Assembly: GCA_020846715.1 (NCBI GenBank) | Contig: JADLDK010000050.1 | Span: 1 to 64,000, forward strand | DNA from: Armatimonadota bacterium | GTDB lineage: Bacteria; Armatimonadota; UBA5829; DSUL01 | Reading direction: 5' to 3' | DNA: 64,000 nt | Shown: piece by piece, positions 1 to 7,817 of the stretch | Position numbering within the stretch: the first letter of the stretch is position 1 | Layout: every line of letters begins with the position of its first letter | Notes under the pieces: model-generated | What the model saw: the letters and a program-made list of their open reading frames with translations, nothing else | Database searches by the model: none | Told to the model about the DNA's origin: nothing | Position numbers and translations under genes: made by a program

Positions 1-1127
1 CTGCTGCCACCGCCATGAATCCGGACGCCTGCATCCTGGGAGAACTTCATCTGCCCACCCGTCTCAAAGAATTCAACGTGCACAGGACGCTCCCACGCGC
101 TACCTTTCATCTGATAGTTGCCCGTGTGATCGTAGTCGGCAGGGTTGTAGTTTGCGCCTGGGACGTAGATTCCGGTGTTGTAGTCAAACAGATTGCTGGC
201 GTCGGTCGCGAGTGAAATCACCGGCAAGCTGTAGCGGGTGGGCATTTCTGGATCAACGAAATATGTACTGGTAGCGACGCGGCCTGGCGCAGCGCCCTGC
301 TTGAATGCCCGCGCCCGCACAACCGTACCCATAAACACCTCCCCTGCCGGCGGACGCCACATCGCCCAGGGCGGAGCTTCCGGCGGAGTGTTCCCGATTA
401 GCGCAATCACAGGACTCTCCCCAGCGCGACTGTGCACCGTCAGCGGTATCGGCAGAACGGGTGAGGTCTCTGTGGGAACAGATCCATCCGTAGTGTAGCG
501 GATCGTGACGCCGGCATCCGGTGATGTCGCACTTACGGACACATCTGAGGTGTAGAACCCTGCGGACGGAGACAGAGTGACAGCCTGAAGCAACTCCGTG
601 TACCCTTGAGTGGTATTCGATGCGCCCGGAGTTGGCTCGAGAAAGTGAACCAGTTGCGTGCCGCCGTCGGGCTTGCGGCCATAGGACTCATCCTGTTGCA
701 GGGAAATCGGCGGCAGACTGTCTACAAGTTGCCCACCTGGCGCTGTTAGCACAATGGTCTCACCGCTGGCGCTGATCTTGAAGTTCGTGTGGAGGTAAGG
801 ACCGCTGAGACGGTTCTTGTCGGAGCAGAATACCAACAGGTATTCCCCTGAAGCGATCGTCTTTGAGGGAAAAACCCACTTGAACGGAGAGGCGGGCTTG
901 TCAGTCAGTCCATATCCCTGAAGATCAACCGCCTCCGGCCCTGAATTGTAAAGCTCGACCCAGTCGGGATGGCTTCCGTCTTCATCGGTGATAGAGTTCG
1001 CGTTGGAACTCATCATCTCGTTAAGGTAGAGCCCGCCAATGGCCCGCATTGAAGTGGAAGACAATGCGAGTAGAAGCGAGGCAATCAGCGCTGCCTTCGT
1101 CAGCATGCCACAGCCGGCTCTTGTCAT
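1..1127 (-). CDS. Secreted lamin-tail / CotH-kinase-like protein (C-terminus beyond left edge)
   Basis: Partial gene; 375 codons are visible and the frame stays open to the window edge. Residues 10-26 look like a signal peptide. A lamin-tail domain follows (LNEMMSSN at 35, DWVELYN at 55), then a chitobiase/hexosaminidase C-terminal-like segment (IRYTTDGSVP, 209-218). The start of a CotH-kinase-like domain comes last (LPVISLATD at 301, IYVPG at 320, QDAGVRIHGG at 365). This domain order is common in large secreted proteins of Planctomycetes, Armatimonadota and Bacteroidetes. CotH of Bacillus is an atypical protein kinase of spore coat; the substrate here is unknown. The ATG at 1127 is preceded by GGGGGAGG 13 bp upstream; an in-frame TTG at 1133 would be better spaced (7 bp). 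A clear promoter lies at 1204-1232 on the same strand. Confidence 0.85.
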   Translation of the reverse strand, partial: MTRAGCGMLTKAALIASLLLALSSTSMRAIGGLYLNEMMSSNANSITDEDGSHPDWVELYNSGPEAVDLQGYGLTDKPASPFKWVFPSKTIASGEYLLVFCSDKNRLSGPYLHTNFKISASGETIVLTAPGGQLVDSLPPISLQQDESYGRKPDGGTQLVHFLEPTPGASNTTQGYTELLQAVTLSPSAGFYTSDVSVSATSPDAGVTIRYTTDGSVPTETSPVLPIPLTVHSRAGESPVIALIGNTPPEAPPWAMWRPPAGEVFMGTVVRARAFKQGAAPGRVATSTYFVDPEMPTRYSLPVISLATDASNLFDYNTGIYVPGANYNPADYDHTGNYQMKGSAWERPVHVEFFETGGQMKFSQDAGVRIHGGGS

Positions 1128-1541
1128 AGTCAATGGGCGACCTCCCCCAATTCACGTGACGTCCTTCATCCTGGCCGGGCGCACGACAGAAGTTACTGTT
1201 GATATTGTAAGCCCGTCCGTTCACAAAGTCAACGTCTGATTGTCACGCAGCAAATCAGCACGAGGGCACGCTATCATATTTTCAGCATTTTCTGTTCCAG
1301 TGTGTGACTGTGAACGCTCACTACAAACCGCCGCCAGGACCGATGACGATTCGTGTGCCAGTGGAAGCCCGCACAAAGGACACAGGTCAAGCCCGACCCT
1401 CAAACATATGCGTTTCAACAAAAAATGCAAGGCGAAGCAGGACGATGGGCGCCGCACGTTGAACGGTGTCTTCTGTCTTTGCGCAGACTGCGGCAAGCGC
1501 GCAACTAACCTGAAGACAAAATGGACACGAGGAATTCCAAA
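1128..1541. other. Divergent intergenic region between CotH-like and lipoprotein genes
   Basis: 414 bp. It holds the minus-strand promoter at 1204-1232. Open frames on either strand (for example plus 1240-1554, with scattered CxC/CxxC pairs) have no ribosome-binding site and run into the lipoprotein start, so I do not call them genes. I found no clear plus-strand promoter. Confidence 0.5.
1204..1232 (-). promoter_or_regulatory. Sigma70-type promoter of the lamin-tail/CotH gene
   Basis: On the minus strand, TTGACT (1232-1227), a 17-bp spacer and TACAAT (1209-1204). This is one mismatch from consensus in each hexamer and leaves a leader of about 70 nt before the ATG at 1127. Confidence 0.7.
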
Positions 1542-2414
1542 ATGCGGCATCTGAGACTCGGCAAACTTTCTTGCTTCTCCCGGAACGGCAGCTTCACACT
1601 GCTCACTCTGTCACTTGCAGCGCTGGCAGCGCTAAGCGGCTGTGCGAAGCCTGAAAATCCCAAAACCACTTCGAACTCATCGTCACCGTCCGCGCCGACC
1701 ACTTCAGCAACTAAAGCGCCGGACTCCAAAGAAACAAGCGCCGCAACGGCGACAGAGCCAGGCCAGCCCGACAAGACAGCCTCGTCGTCCTCGTCCAACC
1801 CGTGGTCTCAGATTGCGACAGCTCAGAAGTCGCTCAAGAGCTACACTGTCACGATGGACATTCAGGGGAACAAGGTGACGCAGAGCGTCAAGCTGAAAGA
1901 CGGCGCCCCGGTGCGTATCAAGTCTTCGACGGCTGGACAGGGATGGAGCCTGATGCAGTTGGACAAAAAAGTGCAGTACGTCCAGGCTCCACAGGGCGGC
2001 CCAGTAATGAAGATGAGCATGCCGCCCTCCAAGAACAACGACGCCGCTCACGCGGCAGAGTTGTCTCTCAAGCGACTCCAATCGGAAAAGCCCAAGATCA
2101 CCACAGACACAGTGGACGGCGTGGTGTGCTGGAAAGTCTCCACACCATCCAGTACGGCCTGGATAGACAAGCAGTACGCCCTCCCAAGACAGGCAACTGC
2201 GAACGGGAAGACCGTCAAGATGCGATATTCGTCCATCAATTCGGTTCCAGACAAGGACTTCGAACTGCCTGCCGGAGCGCAGGTGATGAGTATGGGCGAC
2301 CTTTCCAAGCAGATGGAAAAGATGATGGGTGGACGCCAGCGCAAGCCAGGCGCCGCGCCATCGCCAGGGTCTGCTCCCCCAAGTATGCCAACACCACCTG
2401 TGAAGCCTGACTGA
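1542..2414 (+). CDS. LolA/LppX-like outer-membrane lipoprotein
   Basis: 290-aa lipoprotein. A basic N-terminus and hydrophobic stretch end in the lipobox LSGC with Cys34 as the lipidated residue. A Pro/Ser/Thr-rich linker (about 35-90) follows, then a domain of about 170 residues with the pattern of outer-membrane lipoprotein carriers (SYTVTMDIQG, WIDKQYALPRQ, YSSINSVPDKDFELP). The tail is Pro/Gly rich. LolA/LppX-like folds bind lipid acyl chains; that role here is inference. The start at 1542 is chosen over the in-frame ATG at 1521 because GAGGA lies 8 bp upstream of 1542. It stands alone, converging with the 717-aa secreted protein. Confidence 0.75.
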   Translation: MRHLRLGKLSCFSRNGSFTLLTLSLAALAALSGCAKPENPKTTSNSSSPSAPTTSATKAPDSKETSAATATEPGQPDKTASSSSSNPWSQIATAQKSLKSYTVTMDIQGNKVTQSVKLKDGAPVRIKSSTAGQGWSLMQLDKKVQYVQAPQGGPVMKMSMPPSKNNDAAHAAELSLKRLQSEKPKITTDTVDGVVCWKVSTPSSTAWIDKQYALPRQATANGKTVKMRYSSINSVPDKDFELPAGAQVMSMGDLSKQMEKMMGGRQRKPGAAPSPGSAPPSMPTPPVKPD

Positions 2415-2495
2415 CACACTGCTCTCGATCGGGAGTCTGAAGAGTGAGAGAGTAGCGGGTCCAACAGATTTGTGCGTCCGGTACTTGCAGCGGCT

Positions 2496-4649
2496 TTAGT
2501 TCGTCTCAGGATAGAGCCAGTGCGTGAGGATATAGCGCCACCAGTTGTTCTGCTTGCCGTCCAGGTTGACCCCCGATGCTCGTGGCAAACGCTCCAGCCA
2601 CCACCTGTGATGCAGGCGGATGTCGCCGCTACCCCACTCCGTCGCGTCCACAATCCGCTTCGTACTAGCGCCCTGCAGGGCCGGCCAGTTGGTCAGCCAG
2701 TCATCGCACATACTCCAGACCGGAGTCATATTCCCCCAGTCATAGTCAGTTGCGCTATTCGGAGCGTAGTGGCACATACCCACGGCTGACTCGCCTGGAC
2801 CTCGCAGGTCTATCATACGGAAGCGATCCCAGTTGCTGGTCGCAGGGAAAGTCGGGAACCACCAGTCCGGAGGGCCATAAACATGCGACATCGTGCACTC
2901 TGACCGGTGTACGAAGTCCTCCAGCATCTCGCCAACACCGCGTTCGAAGTTGAACCCCATGACGACGAAGTTCCGGATTGAGCCCGGCAACGTGTAAACG
3001 CCACCGTTGACGAAGAACGGGCGCGGGCCGACCATGCTGGCCTCCCACCCGGCGTAAGACCCGGGAGGAGCAAACACCCACACTTCGTCTATCTCGCCTG
3101 CGTCAACCCGGCTGCTATAGCTGGACGGCTGGTTGTGCGGGTAAGACGCGTCAGACATCAGAACGCCGTAATCGGTACTGCCCGTATGCAGCGTCTGATT
3201 GGTCCAGGCGGTGACATAGTCATCTGGTGTGTACTGGAAGCCGTCGTCAAACTTTGGATAGTACTGAGCGTCAAACCACGACACGACTTCGTACTGACAC
3301 CATCCTCCGCTCGCGTGGCGCATGTCGGCGATATACTCGTCAACCAGGTCCTGTGTGTCGTTCCAGCCGAAGTGCTCGTGCGTTCGTTTGTTACCGTAGG
3401 CCGGACAATAGGGATCACAGTTCAGGACAGCGACCTTGATGACCGGAGGGGCAGTCTCTTGCGTGAAGTAGCTGTCGTAGTCAACCAGGCCACGGCAGAG
3501 CAGCGCCGATCGAATCTTTCCACTGTCATCTTGGTAGAGGCTGGAGATACCCGTGATCAGAATGCGCTCACCGGCTGAGGTGTTAAGTCTGCGCCCCGGG
3601 CTGAGGCCGGAAAGATCAACTTTCAGCGGCTGGGCAAGGCCACTCACATCCGAGAGTGTGATCGTCTCACAGTTCGGGCTCTTGTCCAGCACTGTCCCCC
3701 AGACCTTCACCAATAGACCCACATTGTTAGCGCCCTGTCCGCCTTCAACGCCCCTTTGAGATCCAGCGTCCGCTCCGCCGAGTCTGGAGACTTGCATAAA
3801 AATCGGACGAAGCTCCTCGATCCCGGTGGAACCCCACTCAGACGCATCCAGAAAAAGCTCCTCAGTCTGAAGGTCTTTCTGAAGTGTGCCCTTGACCTGG
3901 ATCCGCTCGCCAATCTCCGGAAGCGCGCTGGACCTTATCTGCAGACCTACCGCCATGGTCAAGTCCTGGATATAGAAGCGGCCTGGCAGTGGAAATGTCG
4001 CGGTGACCACGCCTTCCGTATCCATCTCGCTGCCAATCCCGGACTGTTTCACCGTAGGAATAGAAACAGGGTTGTACGTGGTGCCTGCGACAAGGGTGAG
4101 GTCACGAACCTCGATGAAGTCCTGGCCAGCCCCCGCCCAGTCCGTACCGTAGAACGCGACCTCAACGACTCTGGATGGGTCAAAGCTCTGATCTCCATCG
4201 TCGGCGGTCATGCTATCGGAGACCTCAATCCAGGCCGGATACACCGGATTCGGGCGTGGCCCGTAAGAGATGCCGAGATTGCGGGAGAATCCGTTGACAT
4301 CGCGCAGAGTCACGAAGATCGGAGCATCTCCGTACGGATTTGTGTTTCCACCGCCCTGAAAGTAGCGGGCGGTGTAGCGAATCTGGCTGCCGGGCGCGGA
4401 CATGTCCACATACGGGGCGTAGCCGGCTCTGGCGAGGTTGACTTCCGGCCCGAAATACCAGCCGCCGCCGGACAGTCTCTTGCGGCAGAAGCCAACAGAG
4501 CCATCTGTGGCGAACTCAGTGAACCCGGTAATCGCCGCTCCCTGTCCGGTATCTATCTGCTGGTCCATCGGAATACTCACCAGCACCTGACTCGACTGCG
4601 CAGGACAGACGAGCGCGATAAAGACGAGAGTAACTACGCTTACCTTCAT
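2496..4649 (-). CDS. Secreted protein of unknown function with two OB-fold-like domains
   Basis: 717 aa with an N-terminal signal peptide (KVSVVTLVFIALVCPAQSS). About residues 20-200 form a beta-rich module. Two consecutive OB-fold-like segments follow: one around 205-275 (RFYIQDLTMAVGLQIRS, GERIQVKGTL), the other around 315-395 (VKVWGTVLDKSP, GERILITGI). The C-terminal 300 residues carry motifs that look catalytic: DFVHRSECTMSHVYG, preceded by FNFERGVGEMLE, and later VGMCHYAPN. I recall similar unannotated secreted proteins in Actinobacteria and Armatimonadota, but no characterised member. Metal binding or hydrolysis is a guess from the clustered His, Glu and Arg. The start ATG at 4649 has AGG 8 bp upstream; a GTG at 4658 is in frame. 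Confidence 0.7.
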   Translation of the reverse strand: MKVSVVTLVFIALVCPAQSSQVLVSIPMDQQIDTGQGAAITGFTEFATDGSVGFCRKRLSGGGWYFGPEVNLARAGYAPYVDMSAPGSQIRYTARYFQGGGNTNPYGDAPIFVTLRDVNGFSRNLGISYGPRPNPVYPAWIEVSDSMTADDGDQSFDPSRVVEVAFYGTDWAGAGQDFIEVRDLTLVAGTTYNPVSIPTVKQSGIGSEMDTEGVVTATFPLPGRFYIQDLTMAVGLQIRSSALPEIGERIQVKGTLQKDLQTEELFLDASEWGSTGIEELRPIFMQVSRLGGADAGSQRGVEGGQGANNVGLLVKVWGTVLDKSPNCETITLSDVSGLAQPLKVDLSGLSPGRRLNTSAGERILITGISSLYQDDSGKIRSALLCRGLVDYDSYFTQETAPPVIKVAVLNCDPYCPAYGNKRTHEHFGWNDTQDLVDEYIADMRHASGGWCQYEVVSWFDAQYYPKFDDGFQYTPDDYVTAWTNQTLHTGSTDYGVLMSDASYPHNQPSSYSSRVDAGEIDEVWVFAPPGSYAGWEASMVGPRPFFVNGGVYTLPGSIRNFVVMGFNFERGVGEMLEDFVHRSECTMSHVYGPPDWWFPTFPATSNWDRFRMIDLRGPGESAVGMCHYAPNSATDYDWGNMTPVWSMCDDWLTNWPALQGASTKRIVDATEWGSGDIRLHHRWWLERLPRASGVNLDGKQNNWWRYILTHWLYPETN

Positions 4650-4994
4650 CTGGAGCACCTGACCGTTACAAAGCGACTGTGTGACGTTGCGAAATCATCC
4701 CTGCAGACTCTTCCCGTGGCCGGTTCAATTGAGCCTGCGGCTGACCAGCTAAGAAAGCGCTGGCAGGTCAATGATACCACTGATGCCTGTTTGCGGGAAC
4801 ACTGTGGGCGCAAAATGCCTTTAGTTTGTTGGCCATAGGCGGTTTGCTGAGACGATCGCGTGTCTCTTCTTTGGCGTGAAATCGTCCACAAGCTCACCGC
4901 CCATGCCTGTAAAGTTCGGGCAGAGAGGGTATAATCGGGCAGAGCTACGGCCACTGCGGCCGTGCCGCCTGTACGTGAAAAGGCACTAATACAC
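4650..4994. other. Divergent intergenic region upstream of the ATP-grasp/radical-SAM pair
   Basis: 345 bp between the secreted-protein gene and the ATP-grasp gene. It contains the TATAAT at 4930-4935 and the hairpin at 4947-4963. I see no credible coding sequence or RNA gene in the rest. Confidence 0.5.
4930..4963 (+). promoter_or_regulatory. Perfect -10 box and start-proximal hairpin upstream of ATP-grasp gene
   Basis: TATAAT at 4930-4935 predicts a transcript start near 4942; no good -35 is visible 16-18 bp upstream. The first transcribed bases can form a hairpin (ACGGCC 4947-4952, GGCCGT 4958-4963, loop of 5). The in-frame GTG at 4962 lies inside the 3' arm, which argues for the GTG at 4995 as the translation start. 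Confidence 0.5.
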
Positions 4995-6455
4995 GTGAAT
5001 CAATTCGAATCCAAAGAGGCGTGCTCTACTTCCTCCGGGAGCGCCTGTATCGTCCCTGTAGAAGCTCCAGAGTCTGCCGTCGAAGCCTCGCATGGGAATC
5101 TTGCACAGACACTGGCGCAGACTCTGCGCGAGAGAGGTGTCTGGAAGGCTGAAGCGGAAGCAGAGCTTCACCGTCTCTCCCCCGCTCCCTTTGCGCTCAG
5201 CGCTGAGGAGACCGCTTTCATCGGCGAACTCGGATGGGCAGTCTGGTCTTTCTACAAGGCACTCAATGCTCTTTATCTGCGAAAAGGCAACGACTGGGTA
5301 AAGGACTGGTTGGATCAGGGGAAGCCGTCCTGGCTGACCGATCTCTCGCGGATGCACTTTTCGAAGCATCACCTTCCGCGCCTTCTGCGCCCTGACCTGA
5401 TTCTGGGAGAAGACCAGATGTGGGTGACAGAGCTGGACAGCGTCCCTGGTGGCGCCGGAGACACCGCCATTATGAGCGCTTTCTATGCGGATCATGGGCT
5501 GGATGTCATAGGTGGTGGCAGTGGAATCCCTGAGGCTTTTGCGCGCGTGATTTCCGATGTGGCGGAGAAAGACGACTGGACTCTGGCCATCGTTGTGTCC
5601 GATGAGTCCGAAAGCTACAGACAGGAGATGGGCTCGCTGGCAGAGGCGCTACGCAGAGCCGGATACAGCGCGTGGTGTGTACATCCTCGAGACGTTCGAT
5701 TTGATGAAGAAGGCCTGTCTATTCAGGCCGAAGACGAGAATGACTGGCGGCGGATTGAGGTGCTGTGGCGCTTCTACGAATTGTTTGACCTGCGCAACAT
5801 TCCGAAGTCCGAACTCATCGCTTACGCAGCCAAAAAGCGCAAAACACTGATCTCACCACCCTATAAGCCGTTTCTGGAAGAGAAACTGGCGCTTGCTCTT
5901 CTGCACCACGCGGGGCTGGCAGAGTTCTGGCAGCAGGAGATGGGTGAACATTTCCATCTCTTGAGGCGCGTAGTGCCCAGAACCTGGGTGATGGATCCAG
6001 CGCCCGTCCCCAGACACGCGAGTATAGAAGGCCTCACCTTCCGGGGCAAACCTGTACGAGACTTTCTGACATTGTCTGATGCGTCCCAGAAAGAGCGTCG
6101 GCTGGTGGTGAAACCGAGCGGATTTTCCCCGCGGGCGTGGGGCTCGCGCGGGGTCGTGGTGGGGCATGACGTGTCACAGGAAGAGTGGGCACAGGCGCTG
6201 CGCTCTGCGCTCGAGGAATATCCGCAGACGCCACACATTCTGCAAGAATTTCATGAGGGAAGACGTCTCAAAGTAGGGTACTTTGACCCGGCGTCCGGCC
6301 GCGAAGGCAATATGCACGGCCGTGCCCGGCTATCTCCGTACTACTATGTTGTCAACGATGAGCCTGTTCTGGCCGGGGTGTTGGCAACCGTCTGTCCCGA
6401 CAACAAGAAGCTCATCCACGGCATGTCGGAAGCCGTGATGACTGTCTGTGCCTGA
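4995..6455 (+). CDS. Circularly permuted ATP-grasp-like protein
   Basis: About 486 aa, cytoplasmic. I recognise ATP-grasp features as arranged in glutathionylspermidine synthase and DUF404/407 proteins. An early acidic metal/substrate segment (LLRPDLILGED, VTELDSVPGG) is followed by a Rossmann-like middle (TLAIVVSDES, GYSAWCVHP, RIEVLWRFYELFD). Then come PPYKPFLEEKLALALL and the nucleotide-binding strand VVKPSGFSPRAWGSRGV. Such enzymes make amide bonds from ATP, a carboxylate and an amine; the substrate here is not known. It lies 15 bp upstream of a lysine 2,3-aminomutase-family gene, so its amine could be beta-lysine (inference). The GTG start at 4995 has AAAAGG 11 bp upstream; the GTG at 4962 is an alternative. 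Confidence 0.6.
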   Translation: MNQFESKEACSTSSGSACIVPVEAPESAVEASHGNLAQTLAQTLRERGVWKAEAEAELHRLSPAPFALSAEETAFIGELGWAVWSFYKALNALYLRKGNDWVKDWLDQGKPSWLTDLSRMHFSKHHLPRLLRPDLILGEDQMWVTELDSVPGGAGDTAIMSAFYADHGLDVIGGGSGIPEAFARVISDVAEKDDWTLAIVVSDESESYRQEMGSLAEALRRAGYSAWCVHPRDVRFDEEGLSIQAEDENDWRRIEVLWRFYELFDLRNIPKSELIAYAAKKRKTLISPPYKPFLEEKLALALLHHAGLAEFWQQEMGEHFHLLRRVVPRTWVMDPAPVPRHASIEGLTFRGKPVRDFLTLSDASQKERRLVVKPSGFSPRAWGSRGVVVGHDVSQEEWAQALRSALEEYPQTPHILQEFHEGRRLKVGYFDPASGREGNMHGRARLSPYYYVVNDEPVLAGVLATVCPDNKKLIHGMSEAVMTVCA

Positions 6456-6470
6456 GGGGAGTGTCACACC

Positions 6471-7427
6471 GTGTTCAAGATGGATACCGACGAAGACCTG
6501 ATGCTGGAGCGCCGATCGCGCTACATTGAACAACTGGTCCAAAAGGATCCTGCCATCCACAAACAGTTCGTCTTTGATGAGCAGGAGCTCATCACGGAGG
6601 AGGACGAGGCGCGCGACCCGCTTCGCGAGGACGAGTTTACGCCGGTGCGCGGACTTGTACACAAATATCCGAACCGCGCTTTGCTGCTGCTCACAGCGCA
6701 GTGCGCGACCTACTGCCGATTCTGTACGCGCAAGCGCATTGTCTCTCACGTTGAGCGCGGGCGTATTCGCAAGGAAGAGGTGGATCAGTGGAAGAGCTAT
6801 CTCACTGAACATACGGAGATTCGTGACGCCATTATGTCCGGTGGAGATCCTCTCTTCGTGTCCACAGAGCTGTTCTCCTATGTCATTGACACGCTTGCCG
6901 GCATTGACAGCCTGAAAGTCATTCGTCTGGGTACGCGGGTGCCTGTGACGGACCCGATGCTGGTCAGCGACAAAAAGCTGGAAATCCTGAAGCGCCTGCC
7001 GCAGACTCTGTACGTGGGCCTGAATTTCGAGCATCCGCTTGAGATTACGCCCGAAGTGCGCGAGGCCGTCAAGAAGCTTCAATCTATCGGGGGCATCCTC
7101 TACAGTCAGTCCGTGTTCCTGAAGGATGTAAATGACGATTACGACACGCTGTACGAGCTGTTTACAACGCTCTTCGAAATCGGCGTTCGTCCTTACTACA
7201 TCTACCGCTGCGACCCCGTGGAAGGCATCAGCCACTTCCGGGTTGACCTGGAAAAAGAGCGCGAGATTATGACGCGCCTGCGTTCATCCTTGAGTGGGCT
7301 GGCCTGTCCGACCTATGTCATCGACACGCCGTACGGAAGTGGCAAAATCCCGGTGCCACTGAAGTACTGGGACTGCGGCGTGGAGCACTACCGGGACTTC
7401 GACGGTACAGAGCACGACATAATCTAG
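6471..7427 (+). CDS. KamA-family radical SAM aminomutase (lysine 2,3-aminomutase-like)
   Basis: 318 aa. The radical-SAM cluster motif is C78-x3-C82-x2-C85 (CATYCRFC), followed by SGGDPL. The PLP lysine is probably K292 in DTPYGSGK. D248 (YIYRCDP) and D285 (YVIDTP) match the two aspartates that hold the lysine side chain in clostridial lysine 2,3-aminomutase; the spacings D-37-D-7-K are the same as in that enzyme. The protein is about 100 residues shorter: it lacks the C-terminal zinc/tetramerisation tail, and the Cys expected after VND is also absent. EpmB, which acts on EF-P-linked chemistry, lacks these aspartates. The GTG start has GGGAG 9 bp upstream and follows the ATP-grasp gene by 15 bp, so they are probably one operon. 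Expected reaction: L-lysine to beta-lysine. Confidence 0.82.
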   Translation: MFKMDTDEDLMLERRSRYIEQLVQKDPAIHKQFVFDEQELITEEDEARDPLREDEFTPVRGLVHKYPNRALLLLTAQCATYCRFCTRKRIVSHVERGRIRKEEVDQWKSYLTEHTEIRDAIMSGGDPLFVSTELFSYVIDTLAGIDSLKVIRLGTRVPVTDPMLVSDKKLEILKRLPQTLYVGLNFEHPLEITPEVREAVKKLQSIGGILYSQSVFLKDVNDDYDTLYELFTTLFEIGVRPYYIYRCDPVEGISHFRVDLEKEREIMTRLRSSLSGLACPTYVIDTPYGSGKIPVPLKYWDCGVEHYRDFDGTEHDII

Positions 7428-7430
7428 GCT

Positions 7431-7469
7431 CAGATCGTGCGATCTGGGTAAGACTTCTATGGATATACT
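7431..7469. promoter_or_regulatory. 16-bp palindrome and -10-like box upstream of glutaredoxin gene
   Basis: CAGATCG-TG-CGATCTG at 7431-7446 is a perfect palindrome 3 bp after the radical-SAM stop codon. TATACT at 7464-7469 is a plausible -10 box for the glutaredoxin gene. The palindrome has no T-run, so an operator is as likely as a terminator stem. Confidence 0.4.
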
Positions 7470-7520
7470 GGCGCTGCGCTGAAACGTGGGTCGGCGTAGC
7501 GCTTAGATGAGGAGATATCT

Positions 7521-7766
7521 ATGAAACTGTTTGTTCTGCATGGCTGCCCGTATTGCAACCATGTACTTCGGGAGATCGATGTTACGAAGATACCGGGACT
7601 GGAAGTCATTTCAGTGCCCTCTGATCATGCAGAGCGCACGGCGCTCAAAGAGGCCAGTGGCCAGACTTTTGTTCCGACGCTGATAGACGGCGAAAAGATC
7701 ATAGCCGACGACGACGATGCCATCATCGGCTATCTGAAGCTGAAGGAACCAGTGGCCGTGGCGTAA
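7521..7766 (+). CDS. Glutaredoxin-family thiol oxidoreductase
   Basis: 81-aa single-domain thioredoxin-fold protein with the dithiol active site C9-P-Y-C12 at the end of the first beta strand, a cis-Pro loop (TFVPTLID) and a C-terminal helix. It resembles NrdH/GrxC-like glutaredoxins, which reduce disulfides or glutathione mixed disulfides in the cytoplasm. Its reductant in this organism cannot be told from sequence. A strong GGAG lies just upstream of the ATG. It is followed after 51 bp, including a perfect 13-bp hairpin, by the UPF0173 hydrolase. Confidence 0.85.
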   Translation: MKLFVLHGCPYCNHVLREIDVTKIPGLEVISVPSDHAERTALKEASGQTFVPTLIDGEKIIADDDDAIIGYLKLKEPVAVA

Positions 7767-7776
7767 AAGACATGGG

Positions 7777-7809
7777 CAGTCTCGCTCCGGATATCTCGGA
7801 GCGAGACTG
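7777..7809 (+). promoter_or_regulatory. Perfect 13-bp hairpin abutting the UPF0173 ribosome-binding site
   Basis: Left arm 7777-7789 (CAGTCTCGCTCCG), loop GATATCT, right arm 7797-7809. The Shine-Dalgarno GGAGAG starts at the last base of the right arm, and the ATG is at 7818. No U-tract follows, so this is not a standard intrinsic terminator. A translational control element, an mRNA-processing or stability element, or a protein operator are all possible. Confidence 0.75.
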
Positions 7810-7817
7810 GAGAGACT

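Noticed and set aside
1240-1554. 104-aa frame with several Cys pairs before the lipoprotein gene
   Set aside because: No ribosome-binding site, overlaps the lipoprotein start, and Cys pairs do not form a standard knuckle.
3756-4838. Plus-strand 360-aa open frame opposite the secreted-protein gene
   Set aside because: Fully antisense to a gene with a signal peptide and domain patterns; the frame has no recognisable family and no ribosome-binding site.
6330-7235. Minus-strand 301-aa open frame opposite the KamA gene
   Set aside because: Overlaps the radical-SAM motifs on the other strand; no family pattern.
6471-7427. Assignment as EpmB (EF-P lysine aminomutase)
   Set aside because: EpmB lacks the CDP and VID...GSGK motifs that are present here with lysine 2,3-aminomutase spacing.
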